The notes under the pieces were generated by a model. The model was not told the origin of the DNA, did not search any database, and was given only the letters and a program-made list of their open reading frames with translations. A program made the position numbers and the translations under genes. From Oceanospirillaceae bacterium (lineage in GTDB: Bacteria > Pseudomonadota > Gammaproteobacteria > Pseudomonadales > Balneatricaceae), in the NCBI GenBank assembly GCA_003521845.1, contig DPHB01000035.1:12749-43680 (forward strand): 30,932 nt of DNA, written 5' to 3'. Shown in pieces: positions 16,149 through 24,533 of the stretch (within the stretch, counting starts at the first letter, position 1; each line of letters starts with the position of its first letter).

Positions 16149-17025
16149 TTTTTGGAGCATTTGGATCTCATTCATTACCCTTGCGGTAATTTTTGGTTGT
16201 TTGATCCTAGTATTGCGCACGCGTAAAAGTGAAGTGTACAAAGAAACCACCACCGAAACCATGGACCATGCCTTTGACGGCATTGAAGAACTGGACAACC
16301 CGCTGCCACGCTGGTGGTTCAACATGTTCATGATCACCATCATTTTCGGTGTCATCTACTTGTTCTTGTACCCTGGCCTTGGTAACTACAAAGGGTACCT
16401 AAACTGGACCAGCTACAACCAGTGGGAAGAAGAAATGGCCCACGCCGAGGAACACTACAAGCCAGTATTTGCTAAGTTTGCATCCTTATCCGTAGCCGAA
16501 ATTGCTACTGACGACTCTGCCCGCTTGATGGGTCAGCGCATGTTCAACAACAACTGTGCCGTGTGCCACGGTCAAGGCGGCGCGGGTGCTTATGGTTTCC
16601 CTACCCTATCTGACAGTGATTGGCTGTACGGTGGCGCTGGCGAGACTATCAAAGCCACGATCACGAAAGGCCGTACCGGTGCGATGCCACCTTGGGGTGC
16701 CATCATTGGTGAAGATGGCGTGCGTAACGTAACTTCTTATGTACTGAGCCTAAGTGGCCAGCAAGTAGACGCCCAAGCGGCGAGCGCAGGCAAAACCACT
16801 TATCAGGCTATGTGTGTAGCTTGTCACGGTGCGGATGCTACGGGTAACCAAATGCTTGGTGCGCCAAATCTAACTGACAATGTATGGTTATACGGCGGCA
16901 GCTTCGAAAAGGTAGCCCACACTATTCGCCAAGGTCGTAACGGCGTGATGCCAGCCCATGGTGCTTTGTTAAATGATGACAAGATCCACTTGATCTCTGG
17001 CTACGTATACAGCCTGTCTAACTAA
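16141..17025 (+). CDS. ccoP: cbb3 oxidase diheme cytochrome c subunit (CcoP)
   Basis: Entry point for electrons from soluble cytochrome c into the oxidase. 294 aa from the ATG at 16141 (MTDFWS, the usual CcoP beginning), with GGAG 9 bases upstream. An ATG at 16126 with its own AAGGA is a possible alternative adding five residues. Two N-terminal membrane helices (about 8-25 and 60-78), then two cytochrome c domains with CAVCH (Cys139, Cys142, His143) and CVACH (Cys225, Cys228, His229). GAMPPWG and GVMPAHG carry the methionine ligands. The gene overlaps ccoQ, so it is coupled to it. Two stem-loops follow. Confidence 0.96.
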   Translation: MTDFWSIWISFITLAVIFGCLILVLRTRKSEVYKETTTETMDHAFDGIEELDNPLPRWWFNMFMITIIFGVIYLFLYPGLGNYKGYLNWTSYNQWEEEMAHAEEHYKPVFAKFASLSVAEIATDDSARLMGQRMFNNNCAVCHGQGGAGAYGFPTLSDSDWLYGGAGETIKATITKGRTGAMPPWGAIIGEDGVRNVTSYVLSLSGQQVDAQAASAGKTTYQAMCVACHGADATGNQMLGAPNLTDNVWLYGGSFEKVAHTIRQGRNGVMPAHGALLNDDKIHLISGYVYSLSN

Positions 17026-17033
17026 CATTAAAC

Positions 17034-17062
17034 GAGGCTTCCTAGGCACCTAGAGAAGCCTC
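17034..17062 (+). terminator. Stem-loop after ccoP
   Basis: GAGGCTTC (17034-17041) pairs with GAAGCCTC (17055-17062), extended inside by CTAG/CTAG pairing. Only a short, weak T run follows, so it may protect the 3' end of the ccoNOQP message rather than stop transcription. Confidence 0.5.
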
Positions 17063-17092
17063 TTAGTTACCGCGCCATAACAATTACAAAAG

Positions 17093-17126
17093 CGGATTCA
17101 GAAACTACCCTGAGTCCGTTTTTTTT
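17093..17126 (+). terminator. Rho-independent terminator between ccoP and ccoG
   Basis: CGGATTCAG (17093-17101) pairs with CTGAGTCCG (17110-17118), with one G-T pair, followed by eight T (17119-17126). This is the stronger of the two stem-loops and ends 32 bases before the ccoG ATG. Confidence 0.8.
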
Positions 17127-17158
17127 ATTGTTTTAAGCGACATATTTGCAGGATACTC

Positions 17159-18571
17159 ATGGATAAAATCCCTACTAAGCAAATCGATACCAAGCCTAAG
17201 AAACAGGTAATAGACCTTTATGAAAAAAGCGAACGCATTTATGTTCGCGCGTACAAAGGCATCTACCGTAATCTACGCAACATCATGGCTTGGGGTCTCT
17301 TATCACTGTATTTCCTAACACCATGGCTAACCTGGGATGATCGTCAAGCCGTATTATTTGATCTCCCTGCCCGTCAGTTCCACATTTTCTTTTTAACCTT
17401 TTGGCCACAAGATTTTGCCTTATTAAGTGGCCTATTAATTCTCTTTGCCTTTGCCCTATTCTTGGTGACTGTATTTGCTGGTCGAGCCTGGTGTGGTTAT
17501 GCCTGCTTCCAAACCGTGTGGACCTACTTCTTTATGTGGGCAGAAGAATTTGCAGAAGGCAGCCGCAACGATCGTATAAAGCTCGACACACAAAAAATGA
17601 GCCTGGGCAAATTTCGCAAGAAATTTGTCAAACACAGCCTCTGGGTCACCATATCTGTCGCCACAGCCATCACCTTTGTCGGCTATTTCACCCCCATTCA
17701 AGAATTGCTAAGCAAGTTTTCTTCTTTGGATTTTGGTCCTTGGGAGTCTTGGTGGCTGCTCTTTTTCTCCGTCGCTACCTACATGAACTCAGGTTATATG
17801 CGTGAGCAAGTGTGCAAGCACATGTGCCCTTACGCACGCTTCCAAAGTGTGATGTTTGACCCAGACACATTGATTATCACCTACGATGAAGCCCGTGGCG
17901 AACCACGCGGCAAAGGCTCGCGCAAGCAGGCAGCTGAAGAAGGCTTAGGTGATTGCGTAGACTGTGGCGTTTGCGTTGCCGTTTGCCCTGTCGGCATTGA
18001 TATCCGTGATGGCTTGCAGTACGAATGCATCTCTTGCGCCGCCTGCATTGATGGCTGTAACGAAGTTATGGAGCGCCTTGGTAAGCCGAAGGGCTTGGTA
18101 CGTTATGCTACTGAAAACGTACTTGAAGGCCAGACCTACCACCTCATACGCCCACGACTGATTGGTTATGCTATTGCTGTATTTTTGATTGCTGGTTACA
18201 TAGGCATGCAATTGCTGTCCCGCGTGCCTATTGAAGTGGACTTGATTCGTGACCGCCAAACGTTATTCCACGACCTTGGTGACGGCGTTATCGAAAACAC
18301 CTACCATTTAAAAGTGTCCAACAAGAGCCAAGCAGACATTACCATCAGTGTTGACCTCAATGACGTCGACAACTATGAATATATAGGCAAACAATTGTTG
18401 CATATCGGCCCCAATGCCACCATTGAACAAATGCTACGCATCCGTATTCATACTGATGACTTAGAAAGCCCTAAAACTGACATTACTTTTGATGTAAAAT
18501 CCGTCGACGACGAATCCGTTCAGATGCAGCAGGAATCCAGATTTCTTGCACCTGCTGATCAAGTATTATAA
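17159..18571 (+). CDS. ccoG: Cytochrome c oxidase accessory protein CcoG (RdxA/FixG)
   Basis: Membrane-bound ferredoxin-like protein; known work on the family links it to cupric reduction during cbb3 assembly. 470 aa. Several membrane helices occur in the first half (about 41-58, 85-107, 160-178, 195-208). Conserved cysteines: CGYAC (Cys112, Cys116) and CKHMC (Cys219, Cys223). Two [4Fe-4S] motifs follow at Cys266/269/272/276 and Cys290/293/296/300. A last helix near 335-355 precedes a C-terminal periplasmic immunoglobulin-like domain (LKVSNKSQADITISV). A good AGGA ribosome-binding site lies 5 bases before the ATG. It is the first of ccoG-H-I-S, 11 bases before ccoH. Confidence 0.95.
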   Translation: MDKIPTKQIDTKPKKQVIDLYEKSERIYVRAYKGIYRNLRNIMAWGLLSLYFLTPWLTWDDRQAVLFDLPARQFHIFFLTFWPQDFALLSGLLILFAFALFLVTVFAGRAWCGYACFQTVWTYFFMWAEEFAEGSRNDRIKLDTQKMSLGKFRKKFVKHSLWVTISVATAITFVGYFTPIQELLSKFSSLDFGPWESWWLLFFSVATYMNSGYMREQVCKHMCPYARFQSVMFDPDTLIITYDEARGEPRGKGSRKQAAEEGLGDCVDCGVCVAVCPVGIDIRDGLQYECISCAACIDGCNEVMERLGKPKGLVRYATENVLEGQTYHLIRPRLIGYAIAVFLIAGYIGMQLLSRVPIEVDLIRDRQTLFHDLGDGVIENTYHLKVSNKSQADITISVDLNDVDNYEYIGKQLLHIGPNATIEQMLRIRIHTDDLESPKTDITFDVKSVDDESVQMQQESRFLAPADQVL

Positions 18572-18582
18572 TTGGAGACTTC

Positions 18583-19095
18583 ATGTCTAACTCCCTAGAA
18601 GCATCACGCCCCTGGTACCGTCAACCTTGGTTGTGGTTCATCCTCACCCCACTCATCGCGGTATTTATTGTCGGCACAAGCTTTGCTTACCTGTCCGTTG
18701 TTACCTTTGACGGCATGGTGAAAGGTGATTATGCGAAAACGGCGAAAAGTTTTAACATTGACGCCAGCCGTCTCACCCAAGCCAAAGCCCTCGATTTGCA
18801 CGCGGAACTCACACTGGATGCAGTAACCGGAGACTTACGCTTGCGTATGACTGCCAAGGACACTTTTACTAGTCCGCAACTAATGTTAGAAGTAATTCAC
18901 CCTACGGTAGTAGAACTGGATCAAGATTTAATCTTAGCCCTGCGCCCTGATGGCAACTACTATGGCACCTTAAACAAAAATATCGATGGTAAACGCTACC
19001 TGCACTTATCTGACCAAGAAAATACTTGGCGCATGATGACAGAAGTGCATACGCCTTGGGCTGCCACTGTTGCCATTGTGCCTAATCAGCCCTAA
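18583..19095 (+). CDS. ccoH: cbb3 assembly protein CcoH (FixH family)
   Basis: Small membrane protein that associates with the oxidase during maturation. 170 aa: a cytosolic N-terminus with WYRQPWLWFILTP, one membrane helix (about 15-37), then a periplasmic beta-rich FixH domain that includes the VKGDYAK segment. Family members are 150-180 aa. A GGAG ribosome-binding site precedes the ATG. Its stop shares one base with the ccoI start (TAATG), so the two are translationally coupled. Confidence 0.92.
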   Translation: MSNSLEASRPWYRQPWLWFILTPLIAVFIVGTSFAYLSVVTFDGMVKGDYAKTAKSFNIDASRLTQAKALDLHAELTLDAVTGDLRLRMTAKDTFTSPQLMLEVIHPTVVELDQDLILALRPDGNYYGTLNKNIDGKRYLHLSDQENTWRMMTEVHTPWAATVAIVPNQP

Positions 19096-21548
19096 TGTCT
19101 GCCACAGCAGCACCAGATTGCTATCATTGTGGCGAATCCGTCCCCAGTGATAGCAATTATCAAATTGTTTTGGACCAAAGCCAGCACAAGGTTTGTTGTA
19201 TTGGCTGCCAAACAGTGGCCAATACTATCATCGACCAAGGTTTGGCCGACTATTACCGTCATCGTGAACTTAGTCGCGGCGCCAACCCTAACCTACCTGC
19301 CAATATCAATATTGCAGTGAGCGACAGCGCCCATTGGCTGGCCTATGACGATAATGATGTACAAAGCGCTTTTGTACGCCAAAAAGGCGCTCAAGAAAAA
19401 GAAACTGAACTGGTTATCGATGGCCTAACCTGCGCTGCCTGTGTGTGGTTGCTGAACCAACATATCAGCAAACTGCCCGGTATTTTGCACTTCAACGTCA
19501 ACCTCACCACGCAGCGTGCTTATGTGCATTGGCAGACGACGGAAATCCAGCTCAGTAGCATTATGGCTGCCATAGATGCCATTGGCTATCAGCCCGGGCC
19601 TTATCAAGCTAGTGACGCTGCCAAACGCAAAGCCTTAGACAAACGTCAAATGATTCTACGCCTAGGCATTGCTGGCTTAGGTGCCATGCAGGTGATGATG
19701 CTGTCCTTTGGCATGTATGCCGGTTTAACACAAGGTATGGAATTAAGCTACGTGCATTTTATGCGCTGGTCGGCCTTGGTGCTGACTACACCCGTCGTAC
19801 TCTACTCTGCCATGCCCTTTTTTAAGGCCGCTATACGCGCCCTTAAAAACCGCCACCTGGTAATGGACGTGCCGGTTTCTATCGCTATAGGCGCCGCTTA
19901 CATAGCCAGCGTGTGGGCGACGGTGATGCAAACGGGGGACGTTTATTATGACTCAGTCACCATGTTTACTTTTTTGCTACTGCTGGGGCGTTTTGTCGAA
20001 TCGACGGCACGTTATCATGCGGGGCATGCCGGCAATGAACTGCATCAGTTATTGCCGCCTGTTTGTGACCGCATGGTGGATGGTAAAACGCAACAAATAG
20101 CCGTAACAAAGTTGGCCTCTGGCGATCTTATTAGGGTATTACCAGGTGCCACTATTCCTGCTGATGGCATTTTGCATCAAGGTTCCAGCAGCATCAACGA
20201 AGCCGCCTTAACGGGCGAGTTTATGCCCGTAGAAAAACACCTCGGCGACGCCTTAACGGCAGGCACGGTCAATGTCTCTAGCAGCTTAGTGATGCAAGTG
20301 ACCAAAACCCAAGACGATAGCCGCTTGCAGCAAATATTAAGCATGGTCAAGCAAGCCCACAGCTTCCGGCCTCAGTTGTCCAAAAGTGCCGACCAGGTGG
20401 CCCATTACTTTGTGCTTGCGGTGTTATTGATTTCTGCCTGTGTTTACACAGGTTGGTATTTTATTGACCCTAGTAAAGCTTTTTGGATTACTCTCTCGGT
20501 ATTGGTAATCACCTGCCCTTGTGCTTTATCTTTAGCTGCCCCTACCGCTACGGCCGTAGCTACGGCCAGCTTGCGCCGCCAAGGTATACTAATGACCAGA
20601 GAAGATTCTCTGGAAGAAATTGCCAAGGTAGACACCGTAGTTTTTGACAAAACAGGCACCCTCACAACAGGTGTCATGACATTGCATAGCACGGTGGCTT
20701 TAGGTGATATTTCGGTGCCCCAATGCAAACTCCTTGCGGCTTGCCTAGAGCAACAATCAGAACACCCTATAAGCCGTGCCTTCCGGCATTTGGATGCCAG
20801 TGGTTTACAGCTGCAAGACATTACCAACCACCCATCCCAAGGGCTCAGCGCCAGCTGGCCAGCGCAACAAACACAAGTACGCATTGGCAAACCTGAGTTT
20901 GTGCAAGCGCTAGGCCAGTGGCCAATGCCAGAGCGCCCTGCAGGGGAAGGTGTGTGGCTATTATTGGGTAACGCGCAACAAGCCTTGGCATGGTTCCATA
21001 TTAGTGACGCCAAACGCCCAGAGCTGCACAAGGTGATGCCGCAGCTAAAAGATCTCGGTATGCACCTATGCATTCTTTCTGGTGACCACCCCAATAATGT
21101 TGCCGAACTTGCGCAAGATCTTGCTATGGATGACTGGCGCGCGGCTCAAACACCGGCGCAAAAACTGGCATTTATTCAGAGCTTACAACAGCAGGGCAAA
21201 ACTGTGCTCATGGTTGGCGATGGTATCAACGACGCACCCGTTATGGCGGCAGCCAATGCCTCCTTAGCCATGGCGTCGGGTACCGACTTGAGCAAAGCCA
21301 GCGCTCCAGCTTTGTTATTGCGTGACCACCTAGGTTTGATCTCGGTACTGATCAAAAAAGCCCGCCATACGCGACGCATAATGCTACAAAACCTCGCTTG
21401 GGCACTGTTATACAACCTGATTGCCTTACCGTTAGCCGCCATGGGCTTAGTACCACCTTGGGGCGCAGCAACCGGCATGTCATTTAGCTCCCTGCTAGTC
21501 GTGCTCAACGCCACCCGTTTGCGTCGTATCAAGCATGACGTACAATAG
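19095..21548 (+). CDS. ccoI: Copper-transporting P-type ATPase CcoI (FixI)
   Basis: P1B-type ATPase that moves copper across the inner membrane for the CcoN CuB site. 817 aa. The N-terminal metal-binding domain has CYHC (Cys9, Cys12) and CCIGC (Cys34, 35, 38). A heavy-metal-associated domain follows with CAAC (Cys113, Cys116). The actuator loop carries TGE (373-375). The metal-translocating motif CPC is at 474-476, the phosphorylated Asp518 is in DKTGT, and GDGINDAP is in the hinge. About eight membrane helices. It is longer than many Cu ATPases because of the cysteine-rich N-terminus, which is typical of CcoI. It is followed by ccoS after 26 bases. Confidence 0.95.
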   Translation: MSATAAPDCYHCGESVPSDSNYQIVLDQSQHKVCCIGCQTVANTIIDQGLADYYRHRELSRGANPNLPANINIAVSDSAHWLAYDDNDVQSAFVRQKGAQEKETELVIDGLTCAACVWLLNQHISKLPGILHFNVNLTTQRAYVHWQTTEIQLSSIMAAIDAIGYQPGPYQASDAAKRKALDKRQMILRLGIAGLGAMQVMMLSFGMYAGLTQGMELSYVHFMRWSALVLTTPVVLYSAMPFFKAAIRALKNRHLVMDVPVSIAIGAAYIASVWATVMQTGDVYYDSVTMFTFLLLLGRFVESTARYHAGHAGNELHQLLPPVCDRMVDGKTQQIAVTKLASGDLIRVLPGATIPADGILHQGSSSINEAALTGEFMPVEKHLGDALTAGTVNVSSSLVMQVTKTQDDSRLQQILSMVKQAHSFRPQLSKSADQVAHYFVLAVLLISACVYTGWYFIDPSKAFWITLSVLVITCPCALSLAAPTATAVATASLRRQGILMTREDSLEEIAKVDTVVFDKTGTLTTGVMTLHSTVALGDISVPQCKLLAACLEQQSEHPISRAFRHLDASGLQLQDITNHPSQGLSASWPAQQTQVRIGKPEFVQALGQWPMPERPAGEGVWLLLGNAQQALAWFHISDAKRPELHKVMPQLKDLGMHLCILSGDHPNNVAELAQDLAMDDWRAAQTPAQKLAFIQSLQQQGKTVLMVGDGINDAPVMAAANASLAMASGTDLSKASAPALLLRDHLGLISVLIKKARHTRRIMLQNLAWALLYNLIALPLAAMGLVPPWGAATGMSFSSLLVVLNATRLRRIKHDVQ

Positions 21549-21574
21549 ACACAACATTTACCCAAAGGCCACCT

Positions 21575-21775
21575 ATGAACATTGTCTTTCTTTTAATACC
21601 CGTTGCCATCATCCTTGTCGCGGTCGCGGCCTATGCGTTACATTGGTCCCTTAAAAGCGGGCAGTTTGACGATATGGACTCGCCAGCAAGCAAAATCCTC
21701 TTTGATGATGACGATGATCTTATTCCTGATGAGGCTAAAGGCATATCAGCACCTCAAGACAAGAGCCGCGACTAA
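21575..21775 (+). CDS. ccoS: cbb3 oxidase maturation protein CcoS
   Basis: Small membrane protein needed for heme and copper insertion in cbb3 oxidases. 66 aa: an N-terminal hydrophobic helix (about 4-24), then the conserved sequence WSLKSGQFDDMDSPASKILFD (short form WSLKSGQFDD), which is the CcoS signature. The tail holds a run of five aspartates. An AAAGG site precedes the ATG. It lies 3 bases before the SafE-like gene. Confidence 0.95.
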   Translation: MNIVFLLIPVAIILVAVAAYALHWSLKSGQFDDMDSPASKILFDDDDDLIPDEAKGISAPQDKSRD

Positions 21776-21778
21776 ACC

Positions 21779-22441
21779 ATGAGCCCTGAGTTGTTGGCTG
21801 CTGTAGCTATTGGCTTTGCCGGCGCAGGACATTGTATCGGCATGTGCGGTGGTATAAGCGCCGCCCTCACTCTTGGCGTTAAACACAAGGGCCATAAAGC
21901 CCTCGCCTACAGTTTGGCTTTTAACCTTGGCCGCATTCTCAGTTATGCCTTAATTGGGGCCCTAATAGGCGGCCTACTTGGCAGCTTAGCTAGCGGCCTG
22001 CAGTTTACTCAACACCTAGAACTTAGCCTCTACTTTGCTGGTGGCATGCTCATGCTCATGGGCCTCGCTATCGCCCAAATATGGCAAGGTGTAAGGCGCA
22101 TAGAAGTTATTGGTAAAGGCATATGGACGTTGCTAACACCCCTTAGCAAACGCTTAATGCCCATCCAAAGCCTACCTCAAGCTTTGGCCCTAGGCCTCTT
22201 GTGGGGCTGGCTGCCATGCGGCCTCATTTATTCCAGTTTAATCTGGGCTGCCAGTTCTGCCGACTGGCAACAAAGCGCCCTATTGATGCTAGCTTTTGGG
22301 GTTGGCACCCTGCCTGCCAACTTGGCTAGCGGCATATTGGCACAGCAAATGAAAGATTTATTGCGCCACCAACTAAGCCAACGCCTACTGGGCCTAAGCA
22401 TGATAATATTAGGGCTATATACCCTTCCTATATGGTCGTAA
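21779..22441 (+). CDS. Sulfite exporter TauE/SafE-type (DsbD/UreH-like) membrane protein of the cco cluster
   Basis: A 220-aa integral membrane protein with about six hydrophobic helices. Conserved cysteine signatures GHCIGMCGG (Cys19, Cys23) near the N-terminus and WLPCGLIY in the second half resemble the DsbD transmembrane core and the UreH-like family. Proteins of this kind follow ccoS in Pseudomonas and many other proteobacteria, and a role in copper or thiol handling during oxidase assembly is suspected but not established. The sulfite-export name is only a domain label. Gap to ccoS 3 bases, to apt 15 bases, so it is probably part of the same transcript. Confidence 0.85.
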   Translation: MSPELLAAVAIGFAGAGHCIGMCGGISAALTLGVKHKGHKALAYSLAFNLGRILSYALIGALIGGLLGSLASGLQFTQHLELSLYFAGGMLMLMGLAIAQIWQGVRRIEVIGKGIWTLLTPLSKRLMPIQSLPQALALGLLWGWLPCGLIYSSLIWAASSADWQQSALLMLAFGVGTLPANLASGILAQQMKDLLRHQLSQRLLGLSMIILGLYTLPIWS

Positions 22442-22456
22442 AGACTGGAGTAATTT

Positions 22457-22987
22457 ATGAGCCAAGATATCGATTTACGAAATATTATCCGCGCCGTACA
22501 AGACTGGCCAGAAGTAGGCGTCACCTTTCGTGACATTACACCTCTGTTCAAAGACCCTAAGGTTTTGCATCATATGGTGAACGAGCTATGCTCTCGGTTT
22601 ATGAATACCGAAATCACCCACATAGCCTGCATTGATGCACGTGGTTTTCTGGCGGCGTCCATTATGGCTTATAAGCTCAACTTGCCATTAATTTTGGTAC
22701 GTAAAAAAGGCAAATTGCCGGGCGACTGTGTTAGCGAGGACTATACCTTGGAATACGGCACCACCACCGTTGAAATGCAGACTGACGCCTGCGGTGAAGG
22801 TGACAAGGTATTATTGTTCGATGATTTAATTGCCACAGGCGGTACCTTAATGGCAGCCATTAGCCTCATCAAACGTCTTGGCGCCGAAGTTACCGAAGTC
22901 GCGGCTATTGTCGACCTACCTGATCTAGGTGGTAGCGCCCGGGTAGCCAGCGTTGGCGTTCCTTGCTTTAGTTTGTGTGCTTACTAG
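22457..22987 (+). CDS. apt: Adenine phosphoribosyltransferase
   Basis: Salvages adenine to AMP using PRPP. 176 aa, normal length. The PRPP-binding loop VLLFDDLIATGGT is at 118-130. The N-terminal block FRDITPLFKDP and the segment CIDARGFLAA with KKGKLPG are Apt signatures. A GGAG ribosome-binding site (22447-22450) sits 6 bases before the ATG. Being 15 bases after the SafE-like gene, it is likely co-transcribed with the cco assembly genes. In Pseudomonas apt also lies beside this cluster, but with anr and hemN in between. Confidence 0.95.
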   Translation: MSQDIDLRNIIRAVQDWPEVGVTFRDITPLFKDPKVLHHMVNELCSRFMNTEITHIACIDARGFLAASIMAYKLNLPLILVRKKGKLPGDCVSEDYTLEYGTTTVEMQTDACGEGDKVLLFDDLIATGGTLMAAISLIKRLGAEVTEVAAIVDLPDLGGSARVASVGVPCFSLCAY

Positions 22988-22999
22988 TAGCATAGATGA

Positions 23000-23024
23000 C
23001 GGGCCAGACCAGTAGCCTGGCCCG
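23000..23024. terminator. Stem-loop between convergent apt and the lipoprotein gene
   Basis: CGGGCCAG (23000-23007) and CTGGCCCG (23017-23024) form a perfect 8-bp GC-rich stem with a 9-base loop. Neither side has a good T-tract, so it may work in both directions with low efficiency. Confidence 0.5.
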
Positions 23025-23028
23025 GATA

Positions 23029-24444
23029 TTAATACCTACCTAGATACAAAGCCTCTACCTCTGCTTTAGACAAGTGCTTATTAAGAATAAGTATCTCATC
23101 AAAAACAGCATCCAATCGCTCTACTGTTTTCTTACCATTTGCCCAATAGTGCTTGCCTACAGCAGCCCGCTTATTCTTATTAGGCAAGGCGACACGCTGG
23201 TGTGCACGGGCCACAAATTGATTATCAATATAGGCATCAAACACACCGTTTTTGTAGGTTAATACATAGTGATGGAAAGCACCTTGGTACCTGCCACTGT
23301 TATGATGATTGATTGCCGCATGGGTAGGGTGCCCTACTTTACCAACGTTAAATTGAATCTTTCCCCAAAAATTACCAATGCCTACCCAGCCACCTGTTGT
23401 GTGATCGCCAAAGAAGATATAGCCGGTTCCCGCTTTGTGGGCCATGCTGTTTTCTTTTACCCAAAATGACAAGCTAAATTCGTTGTAGCGATTAAAATCG
23501 ATAAAAGGTGAACGTAAGAATCCCCCTTGGCGAATATGTGTAGCCTTGCCTTTAACGCCATCCACACAGTCAAAGTGATTACTTAAATTGCGATGATTGT
23601 TGGAAAAATCAGTAACACTACAATCATCAAAACTCCAATAGGCCAACAAGTTGTTGCTGAACCTAGTGTTAGTCATACTATTGGCTGGCGGTATATAGCC
23701 AATAATATTTTGATGTACTGGGGCCAAATCTAACTCATAAGGGTAAATCGCAGCGGACACATCAAAACAATAACTCGAACTACTAATATCATAAGCTTCT
23801 TGCGTGACTTGATACTCGTGGATGTATTTTTTCGCCTCTTGTCCAGACAACTGCAAGCTGGGCCTAAACCGACGCAGTAACTCACCATAGGCTGCATAAT
23901 TGGCATCGCGCCTAAGGTTAGCCATGGTGACATTGACAGCATTAAAACAAAACTTATCCAACTGTACCGCTTGGGGCTCATAAAGAGCTAAATCTGAGGC
24001 AATAATATAGGCCTCAATAGAAGCACAAATTTCACCAAGATTTTGGCCTTGGAACACGTTAGGTGTGCCCTTCACTCGTATAGTACCACGCGCCCTAGAC
24101 ACAAAGGTGTCTTGTAGCTGGCCAGCTTCTGAAAATGCTTGCTGAGCGTAAACGCTGGTACCAAACAACTCTTTGATAGCGGCTGTTTCCGCTCTATTGA
24201 TAAGCAGTTGTTTTTGTTGCTCTAAGGATCTGGTGGGATAGTCAGTGGTTAATATGCAGACGGTTTGTTGAGATTGCCTATAGGGCATTTCAGCCATCGC
24301 TATTGGTTGCTTTGCGTCAACTAGGCTAGTCGTCGTGGGCGACGAATCACCCACTTGCTGGGTCGTTTGATCTGCGTAAATGGAAGTACAACCACTAGTA
24401 GCAGCTAATAGTAAAAGGCAGGATGAAAAGCGCTTGAAAAGCAT
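23029..24444 (-). CDS. Predicted lipoprotein with C-terminal LamG-like domain
   Basis: 471 aa, function unknown. The N-terminus is a signal peptide with a lipobox-like TSGC at 16-19, so Cys19 is the likely lipidated residue. A Ser/Thr/Gln-rich linker follows to about 60. Residues ~60-150 (LLINRAETAAIKELFG, FVSRARGTIRVKG) recall the periplasmic domain of FlgT/LPP20-type lipoproteins; this is a weak similarity from memory. The C-terminal ~205 residues look like a concanavalin-A-like LamG/pentraxin sandwich: LLAYWSFDDCSVTDFS (Cys275), FSLSFWVKE near 323, HHYVLTYKNGVFDAYIDNQ near 391, and the closing LDAVFDEILILNKHLS. Such domains bind glycans or proteins. It stands alone on the minus strand, with an AGGT site before the ATG. 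It could be envelope-associated. Confidence 0.7.
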   Translation of the reverse strand: MLFKRFSSCLLLLAATSGCTSIYADQTTQQVGDSSPTTTSLVDAKQPIAMAEMPYRQSQQTVCILTTDYPTRSLEQQKQLLINRAETAAIKELFGTSVYAQQAFSEAGQLQDTFVSRARGTIRVKGTPNVFQGQNLGEICASIEAYIIASDLALYEPQAVQLDKFCFNAVNVTMANLRRDANYAAYGELLRRFRPSLQLSGQEAKKYIHEYQVTQEAYDISSSSYCFDVSAAIYPYELDLAPVHQNIIGYIPPANSMTNTRFSNNLLAYWSFDDCSVTDFSNNHRNLSNHFDCVDGVKGKATHIRQGGFLRSPFIDFNRYNEFSLSFWVKENSMAHKAGTGYIFFGDHTTGGWVGIGNFWGKIQFNVGKVGHPTHAAINHHNSGRYQGAFHHYVLTYKNGVFDAYIDNQFVARAHQRVALPNKNKRAAVGKHYWANGKKTVERLDAVFDEILILNKHLSKAEVEALYLGRY

Positions 24445-24533
24445 AGATTACCTATGTGCAACTAAAAGACTTGGCTACAAGTTTAGTTGAAGAAAGGTAA
24501 TCTGCTTTTTACTGTCGCGCAAAAACCACTATG

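Noticed and set aside
20444..21094. 216-aa open frame on the minus strand
   Set aside because: Fully antisense to ccoI, whose motifs span the same bases; its cysteine-, serine- and arginine-rich composition looks like a shadow frame.
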